From Triglochin maritima (Eukaryota; Streptophyta; Magnoliopsida; Alismatales; Juncaginaceae), in contig OY821771.1 of NCBI GenBank assembly GCA_963682175.1, positions 15,685,001-15,749,000 on the forward strand: DNA of 64,000 bases, in the 5' to 3' direction. Below the pieces are notes generated by a model, which saw only the letters and a program-made list of their open reading frames with translations, was not told where the DNA came from and made no database searches. The translations under genes and the position numbers were made by a program. Shown here one piece after another: positions 22,415 through 33,406 of this stretch (position 1 is the stretch's first letter; each line of letters opens with the position of its first letter).

Positions 22415-22506
22415 GTAAATGTTTTCTCGGTTAAGTGGTTATTCACATTTTCTAAGAAACCATTCATTGTTGGCTTCTTAAACCATTTAACTGGCTTCAT
22501 TACTAG

Positions 22507-22642
22507 GGAAAAAAATCATCCGAGGAAGAGGGCCATTCTACAACATTTTGTAGATTGGAGAATGAAAGGAGTTTATCTAATTCAATTGGGAAAAAGACAT
22601 TAACTAGTCGAAAGCCTTTTATATCTAAGATATTTGAAGAAA
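22507..22642 (+). CDS. ARK-like exon c: linker to armadillo repeats
   Basis: After the acceptor TTACTAG the frame reads GKKSSEEEGHSTTFCRLENE and ends SRKPFISKIFEE before the donor GAAGAAA|GTAAGT (phase 1). The ending fits the start of the ARK armadillo region, which in family members reads like IAKLFEQVGLQKIL, and it joins correctly to exon d to give KIFEE-IGLRNVLALL. The competing open frame in this stretch is a shadow. Confidence 0.75.
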
Positions 22643-22970
22643 GTAAGTTTTCATGAGTTATTGGTGGTATTTCGATCAGGAATTGTCATCATAATTATAT
22701 CATCCACATTGCTTCTTTAGCCATTGAATTTTGTTCTCGGAGGGGTGCTTTATTTGGCTTATAGTTGTAACAAAATGCGGGATGAATTGAGGAATTTCCT
22801 TGTAAAGATCATTTCCTTGGTGAGTCTACTACCCTACTTCATGAAAGACAGATGCTCCCAGATGAGATTTAGTAATGATGTTGAAGTTGTCCATTTAAAC
22901 AAGTATACGACTTCGTTAAAAGAATGACCTAGTTTAAAAAATCTGATTTTTTCTAATCATTGTCTAATTG

Positions 22971-23724
22971 TGTTACATCCTAACCCCCTTGCTTATTGGA
23001 TTAATTGTGTTTAGGTGGTGGATTAGAGGAGATTGGGATGGATTGAGATGGGCGGCTCAGATGACTGGAGGAGAAGAGTATAAAGGGTGATATTCTCTCA
23101 CTTTTCTCTCTCTCACTCGTGAGACTCTCTCTCTCCCGCTCAACTCTCCCTCTCTCTCTCTCTCTCAGCTGGAGCGTGGTGGTGGTTTTGGTGAGGAAGA
23201 CAGACTCGGTGGAGTGCGCAAGGATCGTGTCGATCGGTTGCACGGTTGGGTTCACCGGAGAAGGAGAAGAGCGCTCGTGGAAGCGACCTTCGTGGGTTCT
23301 TCGAAGGCTTCTTCAAGCCTTAAAGGTATGCCAAGCTTTAGTTTAATCCTCCTTTTAGCCTTCGTGACGATTGGAGTGGCCGACGGTAGGCTGAAAGGCG
23401 CGTCGAGGGTCCTGCAACAGCTTTTCTGCTCTGGAACGGTCGACCGGCAGGTGGGTGCGGTCGACCGGGCGTAGTGTTATTTGGGAAAAATAACAGGTGG
23501 GAAGCGACCCAGACCAGATCTTGTCCTTTATCTTTCGAGGTGGATGACTTCCCTTGTATATGTGGTTGTATATCTTTTGTATTGGGATATAGTAATCCTT
23601 GACTCTTGTATTATTCAGTATACCACTTTATATTATATATATACTTGTGGTTTGGTAACGACCCTGGTGTTGATTCTTGTGTCTGTTTAAAGTTTTAATT
23701 TTTCCACTGTTTCGGGGCGTTACA
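22971..23724 (+). repeat. 5' LTR of Gypsy 2 with internal deletion
   Basis: It aligns to the 3' LTR at both ends but jumps from GGGAAAA (about 23485) to CCCAGACCAGATCTTG (about 23507), skipping most of the CGGTCGACCG array. A TATA-like AGTATAAAGG lies near 23079, in a segment that differs in the 3' LTR. Confidence 0.9.
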
Positions 23725-23728
23725 AATT

Positions 23729-23740
23729 TGGTATCAGAGC
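23729..23740 (+). other. Primer binding site of Gypsy 2
   Basis: TGGTATCAGAGC lies four bases after the LTR end, complementary to initiator methionine tRNA. Confidence 0.92.
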
Positions 23741-23774
23741 TTTTCGGTCCCGGTGTGCTTGTCCAAAGAAACCA

Positions 23775-23994
23775 CCTTAGAGGTCTTGCATTTAGTTGTC
23801 ATTCATCATGCATTCATTCATAATCATTAATTCATTGTCGTTTCCTGTCCTCTTGTGTAGATGCCTCCGAGACGTGTGAGGCAACCTTAGAGGTCTTGCA
23901 TTTAGTTGTCATTCATCATGCATTCATTCATAATCATTAATTCATTGTCGTTTCCTGTCCTCTTGTGTAGATGCCTCCGAGACGTGTGAGGCCA
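23775..23994 (+). repeat. 110-bp tandem duplication including the gag start
   Basis: The segment from CCTTAGAGG to the MPPRRVR codons is present twice, offset by exactly 110 bp (23775 and 23885), almost without change. The gag ATG therefore occurs at 23861 and 23971. Only the second continues into gag; the first meets a stop within about ten codons. Confidence 0.95.
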
Positions 23995-24933
23995 CCTTCA
24001 CGTTATAGGGGCGCCAGTGAGGAGACTGGTGGGGAGGACAGGGAGGAGGAGAGGAGGACCCTTCAGGGGACTTTTGGTAGGTTGGGCGAGTTTCTCGAGT
24101 GCCAGTCTGAGCAGGCAGGGGCGGGGGCAGTGCTGGATCGGTTTATGCGTCAGTACCCTCCTTCCTTTGATGGTAGTGGTGAGCCGGAGGCAGCAGAGGA
24201 TTGGGTCTTCAAGATCCGGAAGATTTTCAGGGCTATCAGATGTCCTTCTGAGAGGCAGGTGGATCTGGCCACCTATGTGTTGGAGGGAGAGACAGCCAAC
24301 TGGTGGAGGTCCACGTCGGCTGTTGTTTTCGAGGACAGTGAGGAGGTGGGCTGGGAGGAATTCCTCGTGGAGTTCAACCAGCAGTATTTTCCACAATACG
24401 TGCGTGACCGGAAAAAGGAGGAGTTCCTGGCACTCGAGCAGTGAGAGATGACGCTGGCAGCTTACATTAGCAGGTTTCACGCCTTAGAGTGTTACTGCCC
24501 AGATACTTATGTGACACAGGAGCATAGATCTCGGAAGTTTATCCGAGGGTTGAGGTCGCAGTTCCGGTCTCGTGTGACTACGAGCATGCCGCAAACTTTA
24601 GCTGATGCAGTGAAGTTTGCGACGATTATGGATCAGGACTACCAGGAGACGGTAGAGGCCAGGAAGGTGCAGACGAAGGCCGGTGTGCGACCCGAAGTTC
24701 AGATTTCGGGAAATCCAGGCAAGAGGCCCCGGGTTGATAGAGGTGGATCTCAGCAGTCAGGGCATTGCAGGCAATGTGGCGGAGTTCACCACGGGCGCGG
24801 GTGTGGGGCTCGTTCAGGTGCATGCCATGGTTGTGGCCAAATGGGACATTTTATTCGTTTCTGCCCGAGTAGGTTAGGTGGACCTAGTGGACGACCGGGT
24901 TCCTCCTCAGCTAGCGGAGCGGGACCGAGTTAA
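23971..24933 (+). pseudogene. Gypsy 2 gag with one in-frame stop
   Basis: It starts MPPRRVRPPSRYRG and contains EDWVFKIRKIFRAIRCP, NWWRSTSAVVF, FNQQYFPQYVRDRKKEEF, ISRFHALECYCPD and a CCHC knuckle (CHGCGQMGHFIRFC, near 24824-24865). A single TGA at 24442-24444 splits it after FLALEQ; otherwise the frame is open over 320 codons. The role is capsid formation and RNA binding. The start is chosen because it continues into the domain. Confidence 0.9.
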
Positions 24934-24939
24934 CCAGCT

Positions 24940-25341
24940 GCACCACCTCAGCAGGGGAATAGCGTTGGTCGCATTTTCACCATCCAGGCAGATGAGGCTA
25001 GAGATGTCAGTGCTGTGGTGGAAGGTACGCTTTATGTTGATGGCTTGATAGCTAGAGTGATTTTCGATTGTGGGGCCACACACTCGTTCATCTCTGAGCA
25101 GTTTGCGAACGTGTTAGGCCGTATCCCTGCGTTGTTGACTGCCACTTTGGAAGTCAGCACAGCCTTGGGTTTGGTGGGTATTGTGGGGAGCTTCCTCCCC
25201 GGCGCCACGGTTGCTTCGGGAGACCAGGAGTTCCCGGCAGACCTGGTCTTGTTACCGCTGGTAGACTTCGATGACATACTTGGGATGGATTGGTTGTCCC
25301 AGTACGATGTTCGAGTCTTGTGCCGAGAAAAGAAATTGTGA
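24940..25341 (+). pseudogene. Gypsy 2 protease
   Basis: The frame carries IFTIQADEARDVSAVVEGTL, the active-site motif FDCGATHSFISEQFANVL (family DSG reads DCG), and DFDDILGMDWLSQYDVR. It ends at a stop after the REKKL segment, and a frame change continues with LPDLLIRGTKNGDGR. It resembles the Gypsy 1 protease but keeps the Gly after the catalytic Asp. Confidence 0.87.
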
Positions 25342-26944
25342 TCTCGAGGAAAGGTCTCCCTGATTTGCTGATCAGAGGGACAAAGAACGGAGATGGTCGG
25401 ATTTTGGTTTCGGCAGTGAAGGCTCAGAAGATGATTCACCAGGGTTGTAGAGCGTTTTTAGCGACGCTTGTGGTACCAGATCTTGAGGTCAAGAAGTGTG
25501 AAGATATCGAGGTTGTTCAGGATTTTCCTGAGGTATTTTCTGATGAGATCACCGGGTTACCGCCTTATAGAGAGATCGAGTTTGGTATCGATCTGGTAGC
25601 AGAGACTACACCGCAGTCGAAGGCTCCGTATTGGGTGGCACCTGCTGAGTTAGCATAGCTGAAGAAGCAGTTGCAGGATCTGCTAGATTCAGGTTTGATC
25701 AGACCCTGTGTTTCACCCTGGGGAGCTCCAGTGCTCTTCGTGAAGAAGAGGGATGGCTCGCTGAGGATGTGTATTGATTATCGGATGCTGAAAAATGTTA
25801 CCATTAGGAATTGGTATCCTTTACCCAGGATTGAGAATCTTTTCGGCCAGTTGCAGTCAGCGAGGGTGGTTTCGAAGATCGATCTGCGATCCGGTTACCA
25901 TCAGTTGAGGATTCGGGATGCAGATGTCCAGAAGACAGCGTTCAGGACGAGGTACGGACATTACGAGTTCTTGGTGATGTCGTTTGGGCTGACGAATGCA
26001 CCTGCAGCGTTCATGGACCAGATGAATCGGACTTTTCAGCCGTATCTCGACAGATTTGTGATTGTCTTCGTGGATGATATACTGGTATACTCACCAGACA
26101 GAGAGCAGCACCGGGAGCACCTGAGGATTGTGCTTAGCATTCTGAGAGATCAGCAGTTGTAAGCTAAGTACAAGAAGTGTGAATTCTGGCTAGATCGGGT
26201 GGCCTTCCTGGGACATGTGGTGTCGGCAGACAGGATATCTGTGGATCCAGCGAAGGTTGAGGTTGTGACTCAGTGGAGAGCTCCGACCAGTGTGTCAGAG
26301 ATCAGGAGTTTTGTGGGTTTAGTAGGTTATTATCGTCGGTTTATTCAGGACTTCTCTAGACTTGCTTCCCCACTGATGGCTTTGACACAGAAGGGTGTCA
26401 AATTCGTTTGGTCCCAGAAGTGCGAGGACTGTTTCCAGGAGCTGAAGAGGCGACTGACTACAGCATTGCTTTTGACGTTACCAAGTGGTAGCGGAGGCTA
26501 TGTGATCTACAGTGATACTTCAGGCATTGGTCTGGGTTGCGTGTTGATGCAGCACGGGAAGGTGGTTGCATATGCTTCGAGGCAGTTGAAGGTTCATGAG
26601 AAGAATTACCCGACTCATGATCTGGAGTTGGTAGCGGTGGTTCACGCGCTGAAGACCTGGAAGCATTACCTATATGGAGAGCAGTTTGAGGTCTTCACAG
26701 ATCACCAGAGTCTGAAGTATCTGTTTTCGCAGAAAGAGTTGAACGTGAGGCAGCGCAGATGGCTCGAGTTCATAAAGTATTATGACTTCGCCATTTCGTA
26801 TCACCCAGGGAAGGCGAATTCTGTCGTAGATGCCTTGAGTAGGAAGGTGGAGTTATCAGCTGCTAGCTTATGCATTCAGGAGTGGAGGTTGCTTGAGGCC
26901 TTGACGGAGTGGAGACCTTTTACGGAGGACTCTGCGGGGCAGTG
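25342..26944 (+). pseudogene. Gypsy 2 reverse transcriptase and RNase H
   Basis: Standard RT motifs are clear: [60 protein letters not shown], and [11 protein letters not shown] with both catalytic Asp. RNase H follows with [20 protein letters not shown] and [17 protein letters not shown]. Stops occur at 25657-25659 and 26160-26162, and the frame shifts near 26938. It is better preserved than Gypsy 1. Confidence 0.92.
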
Positions 26945-28423
26945 ATTGCGGGACTTCGAGTGGAGCCACAGACAGTTTCAGGAGTTGTTCAGGCTCAGAG
27001 AGCAGATGATGAGCTGGCCAGTCTGATGCAGTTAGCTGCTAAGGACGGATAAGACTTCAGTGTCGGAGTTGATGGGGGCTTGAGGTTCAGGGGCCGGATC
27101 TGGGTACCGAGAGCAGGTGATCTGAGGAATACCATTATGAAGGAGGCACATAGAGCCAGATATTCCATTCACTCGGGGAGTACCAAGATGTATAAAGACT
27201 TACAACGGAGTTTCTGGTGGAAGGGGATGAAGCGAGACATAGCAGACTTCGTGTCCAGGTGCCTGGTTTGTCAGCAGGTGAGGATTGAGCACCAGCGGCC
27301 AGCAGGGCAGTTGCAGAGTATAGATCTGCCAGAGTGGAAATGGGATCACGTGACGATGAATTTCGTCATCGGGTTGCCGAAGACGAGGAGATCTCACGAT
27401 GCAATTTGGGTTATAGTTGATCGATTGACCAAGTCAGCGCATTTTCTGGCGATCAGGACCACCTTACCTTTGGAGGGTTTGGCGAAGCTGTACGTCGAGG
27501 AGATAGTCCGGTTACATGGAGTGCCGGTGAGTATTATCTCCAATCGAGATCCGAGGTTCACCTCCAAATTTTAGGGTAGTCTGTAGAAGGCGTTGGGGAC
27601 TCAGTTGAAGTTCAGCACAACTTTTCATCCACAGACAGACAGTCAGTCGGAGAGGACCATCCAGACGCTGGAGGATATACTGAGAGCGTGTACCGTGGAT
27701 TGGGTAGGATTTTGGGATGAACACTTGCCGTTGATCAAGTTTGCCTACAACAACAGCTACCATTCGAGCATTGGGATGATACCGTACGTGGCTTTGTACG
27801 GTCGGCCTTGTAGATCACTGGTATGGTGGAGTGAGGTAGGCGAGAGGCAGCTGGTTGGGCCAGAGATTTCTCAGATGTATGCTGAGAAGGTTGACGTGAT
27901 CAGGCAGAGGTTGGCGACGGCTCAAAGCAGACAGAAGAGTTACGCAGATAGGCGTAGAAGAGATTTGAGATTTGAAGTGGGCAATCACGTTTTCCTGAGG
28001 ATTTCACCAACTCGTGGAGTGATGAGATTCGGGAAGAAGGGGAAGCTCAGTCCGAGGTACGTCAGACCGTTTGATATTCTTGATCGCGTAGGAGAGGTTG
28101 CCTACCGTATTGCTTTGCCACCGCAGCTTTCGGGTATTCACAACGTTTTCCACGTTTCGATGTTGGGGAAATACGTTGCCGATCAGTCGCATGTGATTGA
28201 GATCAGTGTTCCTGAGATCAGTCAGGACTTATTTCTCGAGGAGAGGCCCGTGGAGATTGTCGATTGGATGGAGCACCAGCTCAGAAGGAGAACCATTCCG
28301 ATGGTGAAGGTCAGGTGGCAACACCATAGCGAGCGTGAAGCCACTTGGGAGATCGAAGATGAGGTCCGGAAGAAGTATCCGGAATTGTTCGGTGAGGATT
28401 TGGTTCTAATTTTGAGGACGAAA
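26945..28423 (+). pseudogene. Gypsy 2 integrase with chromodomain-like tail
   Basis: It contains the zinc-binding HSGSTKMYKDLQRSFWWKGM and CLVCQQVRIEHQRPA, the core, and GKKGKLSPRYVRPFDILDRV, HNVFHVSMLGKY, then RRRTIPMVKVRWQHHSEREA (chromodomain-like). Two catalytic Asp positions read Asn: MNFVIGLP for MDFVTGLP and SNRDPRF for SDRDPRF, both explained by G-to-A change. The Glu in SERTIQTLEDILRA is kept. Stops lie near 27050, 27572 and 27584. Confidence 0.9.
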
Positions 28424-28430
28424 TTCCTTA

Positions 28431-28442
28431 AGGAGGGTGAAT
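28431..28442 (+). other. Polypurine tract of Gypsy 2
   Basis: AGGAGGGTGAAT directly precedes the 3' LTR start TGTTACATCC; it matches the Gypsy 1 tract. Confidence 0.85.
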
Positions 28443-30143
28443 TGTTACATCCTAACCCTCTTGCTTATTGGATTAATTGTGTTTAGGTGGTGGATTAGAG
28501 GAGATTGGGATGGATTGAGATAGGCGGCTGAGATGAGTGGAGGAGAAGATCTTGGTTTTAAACAAAACCCTCACCTACGAGACCACCCAGCCATCCTAAC
28601 TCGTGAGACTCTCTCTCTCTCTCTCCCGCTCAACTCTCTTTCTCTCTCTCTCCCTCTCTCAACTGGAGCGTAGTGGTGGTTTTGGTGAGGAAGACAGACT
28701 CGGTGGAGTGCGCAAGGATCGTATCGATCGGTTGCACGGTTGGGTTCGCTGGAGAAGGAGAAGAGTGCTCGTGGAAGCGACCTTCGTGGGTTCTTCGAAG
28801 GCTTCTTCAAGCCTTAAAGGTATGACAAGCTTTAGTTTAATCTTCCTTTTAGCCTTCGTGAGGATTGGAGTGGCCGACGGTAGGCCGAAAGGCTCGTCGA
28901 GGGTCCTGCAACAGCTTTTCTGCTCTGGAACGGTCGACCGGCAGGTGGGTGCGGTCGACCGGGCGTAGTGTTATTTGGGAAAACTCCATTGCACCGGTCG
29001 AACGATACTCCAGGAGTGGTCGACCGGTGGTACATTTTATGCAAGAGGAAGAGGCTCTGGGTGTTTTCGGTCGAACGGGTCGCCTTTGCCGATCGACCGA
29101 AAGCACTTTAGTAAGTCGGTTGGGGGCTTTGACCATCCAAACGGTCGACCGCTCGTTGACTTCGTCTGACCGAAACTTAAGTTAACATAATGGCCGGTCG
29201 ACCAGAAGAGTTGTTTCGGTCGACCGAGTAGTGCGGATTGTTGGTGAGTTTTGCTGGTGGGAATCGGTCGACCGTGAGTTTTTATCGTTCGACCGTTTGT
29301 GCTTTTTGTGCAAAAGAGGAATTCACTTATGGATTTCGGTCGAACGGGGCCCCTTTGTCGTTCGACCGGTTGGATGTTAATTTGGGTTTATTGCGGAATA
29401 GTAGTGGTGTTCGGTCTACCGTTTATGGTCTTCTGTTCGACCGTTTGGGCACTGTTTTGCATATGGATGCTTGTGTCGTGTGTGGTTGGATCTGCCTCGA
29501 GGGCAACGGGTCCCCAGCCTTCTGGGGGCGAGGGTACGGACATGCCGGCCTAAGAGGAGATCGTGCTTGTGGCTCTACGGAGCGGTGTCTTGTGAGCATG
29601 TTGTTGTGGCCGATGTTTTTCCGGCGGTGCCTTGTGAGCACGTGTTGTGGCCGAGACTCTGACTGGAGGTGCCTTGTGTGCACATGTTGTGGGGTTGGGG
29701 TGAGAGGACCCTTGAGACCCGTGACCGACGTTTTCCGGCAGTGCCTTGTGTGCACGGGAGTTAGTTATGCTTTTATTGCATTCTTCATTTCATGTTTCAT
29801 GTACACATGTTATGTTCATATTTTAGGGGTTTGGCATACGGGGTTTTCCTATGTGAAACTCAGGCATTGTTTGTTTACATGTCAGGTCGTGCGCGTCAGT
29901 AGGTGGTGGTGACTGTGGGCAGGAGCACCCAGACCAGATCTTGTCCTTTATCTTTCGAGGTGGATGACTTCCCTTGTATATGTGGTTGTATATCTTTTGT
30001 ATTGGGATATAGTCATCCTTGACTCTTGTATTATTCAGTATACCACTTTATATTATATATATACTTGTGGTTTGGTAACGACCCAGTGTTGATTCTTGTG
30101 TCTGTTTAATGTTTTAAATTTTCCGCTGTTTCGGGACGTTACA
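28443..30143 (+). repeat. 3' LTR of Gypsy 2
   Basis: The 1701-bp LTR has TG...CA ends. It carries the CGGTCGACCG motif array (28929-29440), a tract of TTGTGAGCA / CCGATGTTTTTCCGG repeats (29585-29760), and a TA-rich block near 30045-30062. Between about 28549 and 28597 it holds a 49-base piece absent from the 5' LTR. Confidence 0.92.
28929..29440. repeat. CGGTCGACCG motif array in the Gypsy 2 3' LTR
   Basis: About eighteen full or one-mismatch copies of CGGTCGACC, CGGTCGAACG and CGTTCGACCG occur within 510 bases. The array is almost entirely deleted from the 5' LTR, where two copies remain (23437-23472). Confidence 0.85.
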
Positions 30144-30229
30144 AATTGGCTAAAGGAATTATCTTTCAGCCCCTGTTATGAAAATGACATTTTTAGCTTG
30201 CCTAATCATTCTCTGTTGGGTTAATGTAG

Positions 30230-30322
30230 TTGGACTTCGAAATGTCTTGGCCTTATTAACATTAGATGAGTCAGATTTCCAAATCTATGCCCTAAGGGTG
30301 GCTGCTAATCTTGCTGCAGAAG
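30230..30322 (+). CDS. ARK-like exon d: armadillo repeat
   Basis: After the acceptor TTAATGTAG the exon reads GLRNVLALLTLDESDF then QIYALRVAANLAAE and ends at the donor GAAG|GTAAAA (phase 1 on both sides). This matches the first armadillo unit of ARK kinesins, which bind partners through stacked helices. The 93-nt length is a multiple of three. An open frame starting upstream at 30178 is intronic before 30230. Confidence 0.85.
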
Positions 30323-32331
30323 GTAAAAAAATTGTGGTGATTCTCGGTACTTTATTGGTATTTTATTTTATATGAACATTATTTCATATCATTATACCCT
30401 AAAAGAAAAGAATAATTATAAAATGTATATCAGAAACAATGTTGATATAATAAATTTTGACTACATTAGTCAATCTTAAAGTGTTTATGGATGCATATTA
30501 TACTTGTAATATTGGTTTATATTTCTTATATCATATTTTCAAAGGAATTATAATTACAATAGTGTATTTCGTATCCTAAGTATTCAAAAGTATCTAGTGG
30601 GAGTCCATACGTATCCAAGTTTAAAATTATAATTACTTAATTAGAATACTCTACATGATGGAATACTAGGAGAGTCTAGGTTTAGGTACAATTATAATAT
30701 GGGCATGCCAAGGTCCAGAAGTATCCGTTCTTGATGAAATATATGTTCCTTATTTTAGAGATAAAAGGTAAAATGATATATCGTCATTTGTGAGATGGTG
30801 GTATTCAACTATCTCATATATCTCTACCTTATGACCATACTAGCCAAGTACGGATTAAACTCATACCAAATTACCAACATATGGCGTACATGTGTAGACA
30901 AAAACAACTGTTGGAGAAGTTGCAGTTTCATCCGAACGTGGAAATCTATTCCAAAGTCGCATTAGCAGAAGCAACAATGGGGCGTTTTAGATTTCCAAAT
31001 AAAATCGTATCAAAGAAGGGGATGGAGGGTGAACTCTGACATTGAGGGCTTTTCCAACCCAACTCTAGACGCTGTGGTGTTGAACATCCACATCTCACAA
31101 CATGTACACGTTAGGATGTTGTTGGCACTGTCACAAGTTACTCATAAATGGATCCCTCATTCTCTAATACTGATCCTGCATCAGAAAATCTATTATTTTG
31201 ATTAAAAACTAAAATTTATACCTTTTTGATTGACTAAAATTAATTTTCGAACAACTATGTGAGATCCATATCAATTAAAATTAGAATTATCACGAAGCAT
31301 TTTACAAAAGCTAATAGTTAACACGTGTCTTGCCATTGGAGAAGCATATCCTCCTAGAAATTCCGAATTCTTAAATCTTGCATCACTTGATTGTGTAACC
31401 ACATCCAATGCTTGTTGATCAATGTCCGAAAAGCCCATGGAATCATGTTATTTTGTTGACTAATACATCATCGATAAGAGACCCCTCTTTAAAATCACCA
31501 ACCACCATTAATATCGTTAACACTGCATGACTTGTTTTCTTGCCTCGAACCATGTAGTTTGCAAGTTTTCTCCATATATATAAAATTTTGCCCGTTCAAG
31601 TTGTTGCTTCTTGGCCAACGATAGTATTTCAAAGTTTAGGTGATGTGTGGAAGGAAGAGCAATAATTAATATAGCATTGCAAACACGTGTTATATTATAA
31701 ATTTATAATTATAATATTATATAACATGCATGCCAATTGCCAACGTTTAATTTGTTCTCTTAATTGACGACAATGAGAAGGTTTGCAGTAATTAGTTTGT
31801 AGAATGGACGGATTGTCGTGTGAACGCCACCTCCATTATTAGCCAATGAAGGTTTATCAAATTACAAACTTATAATTTACCCAACAAGCTAGTTCCTATC
31901 AAAATAATAATAGTTTATGCCAGGAGTCAGGTGATGCCTACCATGAGTTGGATAAATTCATAAGTCCACATAAAAAAATGAAAGAGTAATAATTATTTAC
32001 ATATTTTTGAGTTATTCAATAACAAATATTGAGATTTTTGTAGAATCTTATTTTATTATTTGTGTTATCAACCATAAATATTGAGATTTTGTAGATAACT
32101 TATTGTATCTTTATACGTACTTTCACATGTTATTAGGTCAAGGAACCTTGATCGAAGGAATCTTTTCCAAATGATTTTTCTTCGAAGAAATTTATTTATT
32201 TTTGTAAACATATAGCCCATTACTGTAAGCTTAAGATTGTGAAAATGTTTGCATAAGAGGAACATTTCGATCTTTCCTCTAGAACCTTATTTATGTTGGA
32301 TTTCAGTGGTATTTAATATTTGTTACTTCAG
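30323..32331 (+). other. ARK intron, 2 kb, no element recognised
   Basis: AT-rich sequence between two armadillo exons. No long repeat, coding domain or element end was recognised. It is the longest recognised ARK intron segment without a mobile element. Confidence 0.6.
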
Positions 32332-32457
32332 ATAAGAATTCGGAGAAAATTGCTGAAGAAGGGGGTCTTGATGCTCTTCTCACATTATTGGAATCTTCCC
32401 CAGATAAGACAGTTCAAAGATTAGCATCCGGTGCAATTGCTAATTTAGCAATGAGTG
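32332..32457 (+). CDS. ARK-like exon e: armadillo repeat
   Basis: The acceptor is TACTTCAG. The exon reads KNSEKIAEEGGLDALLTLLE, SSPDKTVQRLASGAIANLAM and ends AGTG|GTACTA in phase 1. With exon d it forms AAED-KNSEKI. The GGLDALL and ASGAIANLAM motifs are armadillo-repeat hallmarks. The usual follow-on in the family (NQ..IM..GG, then TLRMVAGAIANLCGN) is not found downstream. Confidence 0.87.
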
Positions 32458-32658
32458 GTACTACTTTAGTTTTCGAATCACAAATTTGTTGCAATATTGA
32501 CCTGCTGTTATTTCTTGTTATTATTCAACTAAAAAAATGCATAATACTTGAGATTACGTTGTTATAACGTATAGAGGCACATTGTTCAAGCACAAGCAGC
32601 GTACTATAGATTTGATAATTATAACTCGTCGTTGAGCTTATACGTTCTATTACTTTTA

Positions 32659-33008
32659 GGGTTATTTACTTGAGTACTACCAAGAAACAACTAAATTGGC
32701 ATTGTCACATGGTTTTGACTATTTGACGTAATGTCATAGAAAAATCAATCTATTTATCTTAATGTCATAAGAAAATAAAATATTTACATTTATGTCATTC
32801 CGTCAGTAAACTGTTAACTTTTCCGTTGACGAACGTTAAGGGAAAATTTAACAGTATACTGACGGAATGACATAAAGGTAAATATTTTGTTTTCTTATGA
32901 CATTAAGATAAATAATTTGATTTTTCTATGACATTAGGCTAAATAGTCAAAATCAGGTGGCATAAATCTAATTTAGTTGTTTCTTGGTGGCACCCAAGCA
33001 AATAACCC
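32659..33008. mobile_element. Palindromic MITE with 9-bp target duplication
   Basis: The 350-bp element starts GGGTTATTTACTTGAGTAC and its complement starts GGGTTATTTGCTTGGGTGC; most of its length is one imperfect palindrome centred near 32830. TTACTTTTA is present at 32650-32658 and 33009-33017, a perfect 9-bp duplication that points to a Mutator-like (MULE) origin. It has no coding capacity and needs transposase in trans. It lies in an ARK intron. Confidence 0.93.
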
Positions 33009-33074
33009 TTACTTTTATCTTGTCTACTTTTTTTTGAAATGAAAATTATCAATTATGATTGGATAATCAAGATA

Positions 33075-33390
33075 GTTACTTGAAAATATTACAACAACAA
33101 GGCTTTCAATCCCAAACTAGTTGCTAGGCTAGAAGTGGAACTAATCAAGAATCACGGTTGAGGTACGTGAATGACATCCGAGACATTTCTATCTAAAGTT
33201 AAAATCTTAGAAATGTTCCAAACTTTTTAAGTCAATGTTACCTACTTCTTCCCAAATTAATCTTGGTTTGTCCTTGCCTCTTTTTATGCCTTCCCCGCAG
33301 CTCAACACTCCCTTCTCGTCGGTGTCTCCGTAAGTTTTCTTTATCCATGTTCAAACCATCTGAGTCGATGTAGTACAAGTTTCCAGTCAA
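33075..33390 (-). mobile_element. RTE-type LINE, 3' end only
   Basis: On the complement, LRWFEHG and IKRGKDKPRLIWEEVGNID resemble the LRWFGHV and KRGRGRPKxTW ending of plant RTE-type LINEs. The 3' end has the family's terminal phrase GGGATTGAAAGCCTTGTTG (complement of 33091-33112) followed by a TTG-like tail. It is 5'-truncated and carries stops. Confidence 0.7.
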
Positions 33391-33406
33391 TTGGTGCTAC
33401 TCTAAC

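Larger units (their letters stand above)
22971..30143 (+). mobile_element. Tekay-type Gypsy element 2, complete with both LTRs
   Basis: Ends are TGTTACATCC and GACGTTACA. AATTG at 22966-22970 and 30144-30148 is a perfect 5-bp target duplication. It holds the order LTR, PBS, gag, protease, RT/RNase H, integrase with chromodomain-like tail, PPT, LTR. The 5' LTR (754 bp) has lost about 950 bp that the 3' LTR (1701 bp) keeps. It is inserted in the ARK intron only 86 bp before exon d. Confidence 0.93.

Noticed and set aside
22304..22603. 99-codon open frame across ARK exons b and c
   Set aside because: It reads through the donor at 22414 and then uses the wrong frame in exon c; splicing gives the family-like sequence ending ISKIFEE.
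29238..29912. 224-codon open frame in the Gypsy 2 3' LTR
   Set aside because: It lies wholly in LTR motif and tandem repeat sequence with no recognisable domain, and is destroyed in the 5' LTR.
30178..30375. 65-codon frame starting upstream of ARK exon d
   Set aside because: The part before 30230 is intronic: a good acceptor (TTAATGTAG) lies at 30229 and the phase matches the preceding exon only from there.
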